Assembly (NCBI RefSeq): GCF_009931655.1
Contig: NZ_CP047984.1
Location: 2,312,501 to 2,376,500 of the forward strand
DNA length: 64,000 bases
Direction: 5' to 3'
Origin: Pontibacter russatus
GTDB taxonomy: Bacteria > Bacteroidota > Bacteroidia > Cytophagales > Hymenobacteraceae
In this document: positions 32,681-40,494 of the stretch, in pieces
How positions within the stretch are numbered: position 1 is the first letter of the stretch
Layout: every line of letters begins with the position of its first letter
Notes under the pieces: model-generated
What the model saw: only the letters and a program-made list of their open reading frames with translations
The model's database searches: none
Told to the model about the DNA's origin: nothing
Made by a program: the position numbers and the translations under genes

Positions 32681-35299
32681 TTACTGCCCTTTTTCAAGCT
32701 GTTCGATGCGCTGCAGCAGGGCTTGTATCGCCGGTGCCAGCAGGGCCACGGCCCTGGCGTAGTTCACGCCCATGGCATCCGTCAGGACGTGGTGCGGGAT
32801 ATGCTTTGTGAGTGCCGGCGCAATGTTCTCCACCTCCTGCGCCATAAAGCCGATCTCTATGGGAGCGTTCTCGATGTCGTTTCGGCGGTAGTAGTAGCCG
32901 GAAAGCTGGCGCACCAGCTCCAGCGCCTCCTCCGGCGCGATATGCTCCAGATCGGTTTTCAGCCTGGCGTCCGAAGTCATGGTGAATTCTGTCGCTGTCA
33001 GGCCTCCTGCCGCGTCGCGCTTGGCGATGCTGCCAGCCGTGGCCGATTCCTCAATCGTGGCGTTCCATTTGTACATCCTGCCATCGGCCCCCATCACGAC
33101 AGGCGTTTTCTCTGCGCTGGCCACGGCACCGGGGAAATAGAAGTTATCCCCCTCAATGACTACCGTGTTTTCGAGCCTGTTCCGGTAAGAGGCGGAGACG
33201 GCGAAGCTTCTAGAGCCGAAGTAGTTAACGGCGTTCCAATTGGATGAGAACTCGAAGGCCTTCAGCTCTAAGTGGTCAAACACTATCTTGTCCCACCCTG
33301 CCGCAATGTTCATCGTCACGTTTTTGGCGATGCCGAACGATATGCGGCCACCCATGGAGCGGTTCCGCATAGTCACATTCTCCAGTTGGTCATGCCGGAT
33401 CAGCATTTCGCGGGTGGAGTCAGTATCCAGAAAGGACAGGAAGTAGGCGTTGTTGACGCAGGCGAAGGCGGCGAAACTGCGGGGCATCACCTCTATATAG
33501 CTTCTGTCATCGCCTGCCACCAGGATTTTCGTGCTCTTGGCCGCCAGCTTGATCCCCTTCGTGCGGGCTGTGATGTGAATGTCTGTGCAGCCGTCGCCCA
33601 GGTGAATGTTCTCGGCCCCCGAAGTGGAGTGAATGGTTATCAGGCGGCTTCCGGAGGCGATGTAGACGCCGCTCACGTTCCCATACAGCACAATATCAGG
33701 CTGCTGGCCGGGCGAAGCGAAGGCCTCTATCTTGCAGTCCCTATTGGTGTAGCCTTCGTTGTTGAAGGTGTAGTACAGCCTGGTGTCTGCGGTCGCCTTG
33801 GCCAGTTTCACACCGTCGTACTGCTGTGCCGCAATGGCAGGGATGCCCAGGTAGCGGTCTTTCACGAAGCGCTCCTCCGGGTCTGTCTGCATCAGCGTGT
33901 AGCAGTTCAGCTCGACCGAGAACATCACGTAGGCCTTCCCCCCGCTTGGGGCAAGTAGCGTCGCCATCTGCCCTGCGGAGATGCTGCTGCCGTCCCAAAG
34001 CTTCAGCTCAGAGGTGTTGCCGCCCAGCCCCCTTCTCATAGTGATGGTCGGGTTCGCGGGGTTGTTCAGGTCGGGGAAATGCACAAAATACTCGCGGTAG
34101 TTCGTCGGCAGCGAGCTTCCGATGGCCCCTATCGTGAAAACCACCTCATAGCCGCCCGCAACGACACTGGCGGTTTCATAGGCAAAGCCGGTCACTTTCT
34201 CGCGCACCATCATGATGCCCCTCCAGTCGTACCGCGCCTCCAGCCGCAGCACCTCGTCACGGCGCTCGGCCATCCAGGGAACCCGAACGCCACCCAGGTA
34301 AAACTGGTAATCCATCAGGATGGAATCCTGCGGGTAGTTGAGCGATTGGCTGCGGATGGAAAGCGTGCCTGCGTCCACGGCCTGCGTCAGCAGCACCTCA
34401 TCCGTTGCCGACGTGATGATCTCCCCTCCGTTCTGGCGCTGGTAAACGCACCTGTAGGGCCACGAATAGTAGACGTTCGGCAGCAGCTGCTGGCGGTCGC
34501 GCAGCGTCAGCAGCGCCTCATAGGAGGCCGCTGGAATCACCGGCGCCTCCACCTCCAGCTTCACCCACACGTCGGACTGGTCAGCTATTGCGCCCATCAT
34601 GTTGGGCTGCTCCCCCGTCGCCACCTCGCCCGGCGCTGCCGTCAGGTGAGACACGCCACGGTAGAAAAACCCTGTCGCCCACTCGTTGCTGAAGGTGCCG
34701 GTGTAGCCTGTGTAAGCGCCGTTGGCGTCATAGAACTCTTCATACACCATCCAGGTGGTTTCATCCTTGGCCTCAATCGGCTCGTCGGCATAGAACCAGT
34801 ACCAGTTGGCGTTCCCGGTGCCGTACAGGCGCACCATCAGATAAGGGTCTGCCGCCGAAGGGTGGTCGGGCAGCACGTCCACCAGGTAGGCGTACATATT
34901 GCCGGTCGGCGTCGTGATGGTCTGCGTCAGACCGTCCGTGCCGGTGTAGTTGGGGTGGGTCGGCTCGTAGGAAGTCTCGTCCACCTCTTCCACCATCCTC
35001 ACCGGCGTCGCGAAGCGGGTGTTGCTGAAGCCAGCCGGTGTGCCCGGCAGAATCCCGGACTTCAGGACGTAGTTTATGGGCCTTTTACCGGTTGCCCCTT
35101 CCCATACAGACACCACCATGCCGTTTCTTCTGCGCTGCAGCGGGATGGCGTTTCGCTCCGCGATGGTGTCGTAGACGTGGTGCCCGCCTTGCAGGAGGTT
35201 GGCGTCAGCGAATGCCACGCCTTTTGCCACCTGGTCATCTGTCAGGCCTATCGGGGCGGGGAATTTGGTGCCTGGAACAAGTTTGGATATATATGTCAT
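32681..35299 (-). CDS. Receptor-binding spike/fibre with C-terminal S74 intramolecular chaperone
   Basis: 872 residues. The C-terminal 97 or so form a peptidase S74 chaperone: the self-cleavage site is before Ser776 in TSDARLK with Lys781, followed by LELVRQLSGYYYRR, IGFMAQEVE and a helical end. In tailspikes and fibres this domain trimerises the beta-structured stalk and then cuts itself off. The middle (about 540-700) has beta-helix-like runs. The N-terminal 60 residues probably attach to the particle. It is the best evidence that the block encodes a particle that meets a host surface. Receptor unknown. Confidence 0.85.
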   Translation of the reverse strand: MTYISKLVPGTKFPAPIGLTDDQVAKGVAFADANLLQGGHHVYDTIAERNAIPLQRRRNGMVVSVWEGATGKRPINYVLKSGILPGTPAGFSNTRFATPVRMVEEVDETSYEPTHPNYTGTDGLTQTITTPTGNMYAYLVDVLPDHPSAADPYLMVRLYGTGNANWYWFYADEPIEAKDETTWMVYEEFYDANGAYTGYTGTFSNEWATGFFYRGVSHLTAAPGEVATGEQPNMMGAIADQSDVWVKLEVEAPVIPAASYEALLTLRDRQQLLPNVYYSWPYRCVYQRQNGGEIITSATDEVLLTQAVDAGTLSIRSQSLNYPQDSILMDYQFYLGGVRVPWMAERRDEVLRLEARYDWRGIMMVREKVTGFAYETASVVAGGYEVVFTIGAIGSSLPTNYREYFVHFPDLNNPANPTITMRRGLGGNTSELKLWDGSSISAGQMATLLAPSGGKAYVMFSVELNCYTLMQTDPEERFVKDRYLGIPAIAAQQYDGVKLAKATADTRLYYTFNNEGYTNRDCKIEAFASPGQQPDIVLYGNVSGVYIASGSRLITIHSTSGAENIHLGDGCTDIHITARTKGIKLAAKSTKILVAGDDRSYIEVMPRSFAAFACVNNAYFLSFLDTDSTREMLIRHDQLENVTMRNRSMGGRISFGIAKNVTMNIAAGWDKIVFDHLELKAFEFSSNWNAVNYFGSRSFAVSASYRNRLENTVVIEGDNFYFPGAVASAEKTPVVMGADGRMYKWNATIEESATAGSIAKRDAAGGLTATEFTMTSDARLKTDLEHIAPEEALELVRQLSGYYYRRNDIENAPIEIGFMAQEVENIAPALTKHIPHHVLTDAMGVNYARAVALLAPAIQALLQRIEQLEKGQ

Positions 35300-35306
35300 G
35301 GTCAGA

Positions 35307-36173
35307 TTAGCCGATTGTGCCTATGTTGAATGTGTAAGGTGCCCCGCCGCCCAGGCCTTTGCCCAGGGAGCGCACCACGAAATACTCTGTCGCGAAGGAC
35401 TGCTCCACGCCGTTCAGCATCTCATTGTCGGTGCGGACCTTGATGCGAAGGGCGCTTTCGGGGTTGGTCTGGTCAGAGCCCAGGAACTCAAACACGCGGA
35501 GCCCCCAGGAAACCGGAGCCAGGTAGTAGATATAGTCCTCTGCGCCTGGCGTCACGGTGACAGCGCCCATGTGCGCGTTCCATACCGTGTGCTTCAGCAG
35601 GTTTTCGCGCACCCAGGCCTCGGTGATGGCCGCGCCGGTGGCGGTGCCCTTGCCGTAGTAGGCTTTCACGCCCACGCCCCAGGCTACCGATGGAGAGCTG
35701 GCAGAAAGGACGTCCTTCACGTCGTACCCTTTGGCCGTGTAGGTCTTGATGCTGGACGATGAGCCGATCCTTGTGTCATACCGCTCGATGATGCCGGAAT
35801 CTCTCGTGCCTAGCTCAAAATCGATTGTCTGTGGCGCGAACTGGTAGGAGCCGGTAATGACAAGCTGCTTTAGGCCGGGGCTGTTCACCTGGCTTTTCAG
35901 CGTTGCCGTAAGGCGTACCTCGTTGATTATGGTGCCGCGCTCAATGGTGGTGAACGGCGTGAAAACAGCGCTGCCGTTCAGCCTGAAATGTCCTGCAATA
36001 GTGGCAAGTGGAGGCAGCTCCTTGATAAGGTAGGCCTTGATGAAATCCTTGGCGGTACGGTACTTGTGCGCCATGTTAAACTGCGTCGGGGTGTCAAAAT
36101 TCCTACCCGTTACATTGATGTTGATTTTGTCGCTGCCGCCCCTTGAAAGGGGCCTGTGTCCACCTGCTGCCAT
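35307..36173 (-). CDS. Beta-rich structural protein; capsid candidate
   Basis: 288 residues, no TM, no signal. Strong beta alternation throughout (VRLTATLKSQVNSPGLKQLVITGSYQF, VTVTPGAEDYIYYLAPV) and a Gly-rich end. It lies just upstream of the spike gene. Its size, about 31 kDa, and lack of a membrane segment make it one of two candidates here for a jelly-roll capsid protein. I recognise no family, so the role is inferred from exclusion and context. A vertex or spike-base protein is the main alternative. Confidence 0.6.
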   Translation of the reverse strand: MAAGGHRPLSRGGSDKININVTGRNFDTPTQFNMAHKYRTAKDFIKAYLIKELPPLATIAGHFRLNGSAVFTPFTTIERGTIINEVRLTATLKSQVNSPGLKQLVITGSYQFAPQTIDFELGTRDSGIIERYDTRIGSSSSIKTYTAKGYDVKDVLSASSPSVAWGVGVKAYYGKGTATGAAITEAWVRENLLKHTVWNAHMGAVTVTPGAEDYIYYLAPVSWGLRVFEFLGSDQTNPESALRIKVRTDNEMLNGVEQSFATEYFVVRSLGKGLGGGAPYTFNIGTIG

Positions 36174-36182
36174 TGATTGTTG

Positions 36183-36491
36183 TTATTTATTGCACTTCCA
36201 CATGTTTTTCAATACCAGACAGTCCAAAATGGCCTGCGCTGGCTCGGGCTCTCCCTCCTCCAGGAGGAAGCCGCCCCACTTGCCGTACATCACGCCCTCG
36301 TACACCTCGCCGGAGCCTGGCTCGAAGTCGCGTCCGTAGTCGGGCTTTACCGGCACCCAGTGCCCGCCCTTGTCAAAGGACAGGAGCAGCATCCTGTTGC
36401 CGTTGTTCTCGACCGTGAAGCTCAGGCAGCCATCTATGTCGGTTTGGAAATCTGCGGCTGTGTGCGATTCTGTTGCTATAGTGGCTCCCAT
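36183..36491 (-). CDS. Small acidic element protein
   Basis: 102 residues (MGATIATESHTAADFQTDIDG), soluble, with aromatic- and Gly-rich stretches (GEVYEGVMYGKWGGFLLEEGE) and a helical end. Gaps to its neighbours are 9 bp and 3 bp, so it is surely part of the operon. Not recognised. Confidence 0.65.
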   Translation of the reverse strand: MGATIATESHTAADFQTDIDGCLSFTVENNGNRMLLLSFDKGGHWVPVKPDYGRDFEPGSGEVYEGVMYGKWGGFLLEEGEPEPAQAILDCLVLKNMWKCNK

Positions 36492-36494
36492 GCG

Positions 36495-36860
36495 CTACTG
36501 TCTCTTGCCTTCCAGCAGAAAGACAATATCGTAGCTCAGGTCCGACACGGCGGCCACCGGCAGCTCTGTGCGGATGGTGAGCTTCGCGCCGTTGGTCGGC
36601 AGCGGCAGTGGCTTGTAGCGGTCCTTGGGGGCCACCTCTGTGCCGATGATCCAGTCGTTTTTGTGTGTCTGCTCCTGGTAGGTTCTCGCGGAATCCTTCA
36701 GGCCTACCTTGTAGGAGGGGATGCCGCCTGTGCTGTTTTCGTACACGGCGACGCCCTTGCAGCTCTCAAAGTCCTGGTCCAGCGTGATGGCTTCCTCGCG
36801 TATGCCTGCAGGCGTACCGGCCGGGATGAGGACGGTGTGCGTTTGTGATCTATTGGCCAT
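36495..36860 (-). CDS. Small beta-rich element protein
   Basis: 121 residues from the Met at 36860 (MANRSQTHTVLIPAG). The frame opens at 36902, but that would start inside the hairpin region. Soluble, beta-rich, ends in FLLEGKRQ. It is the first gene after a strong hairpin that separates it from the 201-residue protein, so its expression may be lower. Could be a minor capsid or cement protein. Confidence 0.6.
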   Translation of the reverse strand: MANRSQTHTVLIPAGTPAGIREEAITLDQDFESCKGVAVYENSTGGIPSYKVGLKDSARTYQEQTHKNDWIIGTEVAPKDRYKPLPLPTNGAKLTIRTELPVAAVSDLSYDIVFLLEGKRQ

Positions 36861-36896
36861 TGTTTTAAAAGAAGAGGGTGAATGAAATTTTGAGGA

Positions 36897-36928
36897 AACC
36901 ACTCCTGCGCTTCGTGGCAGGAGTGGTT
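36897..36928 (-). terminator. Strong hairpin after the 201-residue capsid candidate
   Basis: AACCACTCCTGC / GCAGGAGTGGTT, a perfect 12-bp stem with an 8-nt loop. T-run on the + side; on the transcribed minus strand TTTCCTC follows. It sits between two genes of one block, so partial termination or mRNA end protection is likely. Confidence 0.7.
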
Positions 36929-36954
36929 TTTACCAGAGGATCTGCTGGCTGCTA

Positions 36955-37560
36955 CTATGCCTTGCGGGCAGTGGCGGCACCATGCAGGTGCAGCTCAATG
37001 AAGTGGTTGGCAGCATTGCCGATGCTTGCGCCTTTCGGGAATCTCAGGGAGATTTTGATAGGCGTCTTGGAGCGGAGCACGCGGATAACACCCGATTCGT
37101 AAGAATCAACGTTACCGGCGGTTCTCTCGCTCTCTGCACCTACCAGCAGGTTGCGCACAGGCACAGACAGAATGTCTTTTCCTTGCTGCGTGATAACCAA
37201 ATCAGCGTTTGCCAGCACCGCCGGAACGTCGCTGTACACGTTGGAATACTTCACCAGCGTCGGATCAGTTTCGCCGCCCACGGTGGCAGACGTGGCATAG
37301 CCGAAGCGGATTTTCTCCAAGGCCAGGTTCACGCCTTCCTCCAGCGTCATGCCGTTGAACGTGGACTCACCGTCAATCTGGCGGGTATTGGTATCCAGCA
37401 GTTCTACAATGCCACCTTTGTTGGTGATGTTCAAACGGAGGTACTGGTGTCCGTTGTTCAACTGCAATCCGCTGCGCTCGATGGCGGCGTTGTCGTTGAT
37501 GTCAATTTTAAGAGCTGCAAGAACAGCCACTTGGCCTACTAAGTAAAGGGTGTTTCTCAT
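36955..37560 (-). CDS. Beta-rich structural protein; major capsid candidate
   Basis: 201 residues, about 22 kDa, soluble, with strong beta alternation (QYLRLNITNKGGIVELL, IRVLRSKTPIKISLRFPKG, HFIELHLHG). It has its own 108-bp leader and is followed by the strongest hairpin in the block, the pattern seen for highly expressed capsid genes. No family is recognised. Together with the 288-residue protein it recalls the small and large single-jelly-roll capsid proteins of P23-77-like viruses by size only. Role is inference. Confidence 0.6.
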   Translation of the reverse strand: MRNTLYLVGQVAVLAALKIDINDNAAIERSGLQLNNGHQYLRLNITNKGGIVELLDTNTRQIDGESTFNGMTLEEGVNLALEKIRFGYATSATVGGETDPTLVKYSNVYSDVPAVLANADLVITQQGKDILSVPVRNLLVGAESERTAGNVDSYESGVIRVLRSKTPIKISLRFPKGASIGNAANHFIELHLHGAATARKA

Positions 37561-37668
37561 CTGATTAAGAGATTGGCTAAAAGTTGGGATTTGATTAATG
37601 GTTAGTCGGCTCTACCAGCCACGGGGGTTTGAAAGTTGGTTTTTTGAATGCCAGCTAAATGCCGGAGG

Positions 37669-38139
37669 CTATCCGGCCATCAGCATTTGCATGGTGTTCT
37701 GCGAGGGATCGCCGCTGTAGGCGGTTGAATCCTGGTAAGCGCCACCGGCAAGCATCAGCGATGTTGCGGGCTCCACGTAAGGCCGGTACACCTGCAGGGA
37801 ATCCACGCCTGAAAGCTGCGGGACGTTTTTGGCAAGCACCGCTTTCCAGCCAGTAGTGGCCAGTTCTCCGCTCTCGTCTCTTGACACCTCGTTGATGCCC
37901 GTGATCGCTCCGGCCACGGCCATGCCGGTCAGCATGTTGGCCATGATTCCTGGCTTCACGTCCACGAGCGCTGGCAGCCCGAGCGCAACCAGCGCCACGA
38001 TGGCCGGGCTGTACTTGGCTACTTGCTCGGGTGCTTTTTCGCGGAGAAGCTTCACCGCCTGAGTGCCCGCAATGGTGCCACCCACCACGCCAAAGGCGTC
38101 AATAGCACCACTCTTTGCTTTGTTTTGATTGAATTTCAT
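37669..38139 (-). CDS. Membrane protein with two or three TM segments
   Basis: 156 residues. Hydrophobic segments lie near 15-30 (AFGVVGGTIAGTQAV), 43-58 (PAIVALVALGLPAL) and 65-82 (IMANMLTGMAVAGAIT). A polar C-terminus follows. It is in the run of membrane proteins upstream of the capsid candidate. Would fit a virion membrane protein; not recognised. Confidence 0.65.
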   Translation of the reverse strand: MKFNQNKAKSGAIDAFGVVGGTIAGTQAVKLLREKAPEQVAKYSPAIVALVALGLPALVDVKPGIMANMLTGMAVAGAITGINEVSRDESGELATTGWKAVLAKNVPQLSGVDSLQVYRPYVEPATSLMLAGGAYQDSTAYSGDPSQNTMQMLMAG

Positions 38140-38181
38140 TTTGAAATGAATAAAGGGTTGAAAAAAATTAAGGGTTAGAAA

Positions 38182-38718
38182 TTAGATTGACATGCTCACC
38201 GACTGCTTGCGCTTGCGCTTGGAGCCCACTCCTGAAAGACCGCCTGCGGCTGGTTTCTCTTTGCCTCGCAGTGAGTAGGCGACGCCTCCGGCCACAAGCA
38301 GCATCCACCACGGGAACCCGGCCTTTTTAGGCGCTGGCGCTGGAGCCACCGCTGGCGCCGGTTGGGCGGCTGTCATGGCCTGCGGCGTGGAGACGGAGGG
38401 CATGGTGCTCGGCGTGGCCTGGCAAGGGTTACATGCTGTGTTTACAGCCATTGGGTTTGTTATTTGAGGTGTGACAAAAGGAAGCGCCACCGGCGCGTAC
38501 TGCTCCATCAGCTTTCTCAGCTCTTCCTCCGCATCCTGTGGAGTAGGGGCCGGAGCGGGCTTTAGCGCCTCCACAAGTCTGGTGGCGAAGCCCGTTCCGG
38601 TTGATACTCCGACGTGCTTGACAGACGTGATTTTGGGGGTGCCGCTGCCAACCATGTCTCTGGTGAAACTGTCATCTATTGGCGCTACTCTCCCAAAGAC
38701 AACCATTGGATTATTCAT
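38182..38718 (-). CDS. C-terminally anchored membrane protein with Pro-rich stalk and basic end
   Basis: 178 residues. The N-terminal 85 residues are soluble, then a Cys pair (ACNPC, 95-99), a Pro/Ala stalk, a TM near 136-150 (WWMLLVAGGVAYSL), LSGVG at 161-165 and a basic tail SKRKRKQ. The short tail beyond the TM holds the [LIM]xG[LV]G motif shared with other proteins of the block. One end could face the virion interior and DNA. Not recognised. Confidence 0.65.
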   Translation of the reverse strand: MNNPMVVFGRVAPIDDSFTRDMVGSGTPKITSVKHVGVSTGTGFATRLVEALKPAPAPTPQDAEEELRKLMEQYAPVALPFVTPQITNPMAVNTACNPCQATPSTMPSVSTPQAMTAAQPAPAVAPAPAPKKAGFPWWMLLVAGGVAYSLRGKEKPAAGGLSGVGSKRKRKQSVSMSI

Positions 38719-38778
38719 TTTTTCATGCTGAATGAGGGTTTTACAGTGTGTGTATGCTATGTTGTGAAGCCTGGTTTT

Positions 38779-40494
38779 TTACTTCTGCGAGGACATCAGC
38801 ACAAGGCCCGCCGCCATCAGCCCGCCGACGATGAGCATGGTGTTATCCTTCTTCGGCGTCGGGCCGGGAGGTGTGCCGGTGGGCTCGTACCGCCCCTGGT
38901 CTGCCAGGTATTCCTCTTCCGAGTTCGGCAGGATGAAGTCTTTGGGTATGGTGTTGGATGCGTCGTAGTTGGTGTCGGCCGGTCGGTCCAGCGCGCTTTT
39001 GACAAACTGGAAGAGCTTGGAGAAGTCGATGCCCTTGAGCCAGGTGAGGATGGTGGCTATCAGGCCGGAGGCCGCCGCCGTGCCGGTCGCGGCGCTCACC
39101 GGCTCACCCAGGCCGCTCACGCCACCGCGCTTCTTCACGCCGTGCTCCCATCCCTGCAGTATGTTCTTTTTGAGCGAATCCTCGTCGCCGCGCAGGCCCT
39201 TCCACATCTTCTGCACGTCGGCCAGCTTGCCTTTCAGCTTGCGGTACTCTGACACGTCCAGGCCCTTGGAAACGGCCTCAGCCTCTGTCCAATAGCCATA
39301 TCCGAGCCTTTCGGCCATCCGGAACAGGTTGAGCTTGAAGGCCAGCAGCAGGCCGTTGCGCATCAGCACAGACACAGGGTTGAGCTGTATCATCTTGTCG
39401 AGGGCATACTGTCCGGCGTCTTTCACGGCCTCAACTGCTTTCTTGGCCTTGTCTCCGGTCCACTCAGCGGCGTTTTTTACGCCGGTGGCCACGGCTTTCG
39501 CGCCGTCGCTCACCTTGTCGCCCACCCATCCAGCGGCCTGCTTGATGCCTTTGCCTATGTTGTCGAACATAGACTTGGGCCAGCCGGAGAGAGCGCCCAA
39601 TCTGGAAATGGCGATATCGTCGCTGTAGCCTGCGAAAAGGTCCAGCAGCCTGGTGCGCTCCGGCGCATTGTCCCAAACGGCCAGCAGTTGCTCTACCTGG
39701 CTGCGGAACCTGCGCCCCGCTGCAGCCGGAAGCATGTTCGGGCTGCTTTTCAGCAGGACGAGCGTGTTGGTCAGATGCAGCTTCATGCGGTCCAGCATGT
39801 CGGCGTAGAGGCCTTCGGCGGTACCTGCCGCGCCCAGGCCTGAAATAGAGCCCCCTGTGCCGAAGCCCACCGCCTCGGCCCCAAAGCCTGGTATGTCTAT
39901 CTTTCGTGCGGTCGGCAAGCCGTCCAGGTATTGTAGTGCGCTCATGAGCGTGTCGTGATTTTTGGTGAATGGTACTTCGTAGTCGAATCGGTCTACCACG
40001 CAATCAATCGCGTAATAGCTCATTCTGGTGGACGGGGTCCTGCCTGACGTTGTCGGCACCACCACGTAGATGTGCTGCCAGTCGCCCTGGTAACTTGTCA
40101 TCCGGAGGTAGTGCTCTATGCGCAGGTTGCTCAGGATGGATGAGATGAAGATGCTGTAGCAGTCGCAGTCCACGCCCTCTGCCCTGTCTGCCCAGGTGCG
40201 CAGCGGCCTGCGAAGCTGCTCCACGCCCTCTTTGTCGAGGGTGTACTGCACATGCGAGTACACAAAATCGAATATGTTCTTGCACGTCTGCTGCAGCGTC
40301 TCGGCCTCCAGCCTCTTGGCTATCTGCCTGGTGTCCGGAAGCGTCTTTTTAACAATCTTGGCCATGGCCGCAACCGTGTCGAAAACACTGCTCCTGTTGA
40401 GCAGCACCTTGTCCGAGCGCTTTAGCCTGCTTAGGTCGAAATAGCGCTCATACTCCCTTCCGGAGCCGATGGCGCGTTTATGGGAGGCCTGCAT
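38779..40494 (-). CDS. Transglutaminase-fold protein with C-terminal membrane anchor
   Basis: 571 residues from the Met at 40494, coupled to the upstream gene by a TAATG overlap. The longer frame to 40719 runs inside that gene and is rejected. Residues 60-170 match the transglutaminase-like/papain fold: Cys110 or Cys112 in EGVDCDCYS, His141 in WQHIYVV, Asp164 in YYAIDC. ISGLG (217-221) follows the domain. Amphipathic repeats (about 318-368) with WVGDK and WTGDK come next, then VSGLG (459-463), a hydrophobic stretch near 477-500 and a C-terminal TM (553-567). It could be a protease, a cross-linker or a wall-acting amidase; the fold does not decide. Confidence 0.75.
   Translation of the reverse strand: MQASHKRAIGSGREYERYFDLSRLKRSDKVLLNRSSVFDTVAAMAKIVKKTLPDTRQIAKRLEAETLQQTCKNIFDFVYSHVQYTLDKEGVEQLRRPLRTWADRAEGVDCDCYSIFISSILSNLRIEHYLRMTSYQGDWQHIYVVVPTTSGRTPSTRMSYYAIDCVVDRFDYEVPFTKNHDTLMSALQYLDGLPTARKIDIPGFGAEAVGFGTGGSISGLGAAGTAEGLYADMLDRMKLHLTNTLVLLKSSPNMLPAAAGRRFRSQVEQLLAVWDNAPERTRLLDLFAGYSDDIAISRLGALSGWPKSMFDNIGKGIKQAAGWVGDKVSDGAKAVATGVKNAAEWTGDKAKKAVEAVKDAGQYALDKMIQLNPVSVLMRNGLLLAFKLNLFRMAERLGYGYWTEAEAVSKGLDVSEYRKLKGKLADVQKMWKGLRGDEDSLKKNILQGWEHGVKKRGGVSGLGEPVSAATGTAAASGLIATILTWLKGIDFSKLFQFVKSALDRPADTNYDASNTIPKDFILPNSEEEYLADQGRYEPTGTPPGPTPKKDNTMLIVGGLMAAGLVLMSSQK

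Noticed and set aside
34079..35329. Rightward 416-residue open frame
   Set aside because: Antisense shadow of the spike gene; composition typical of such shadows.
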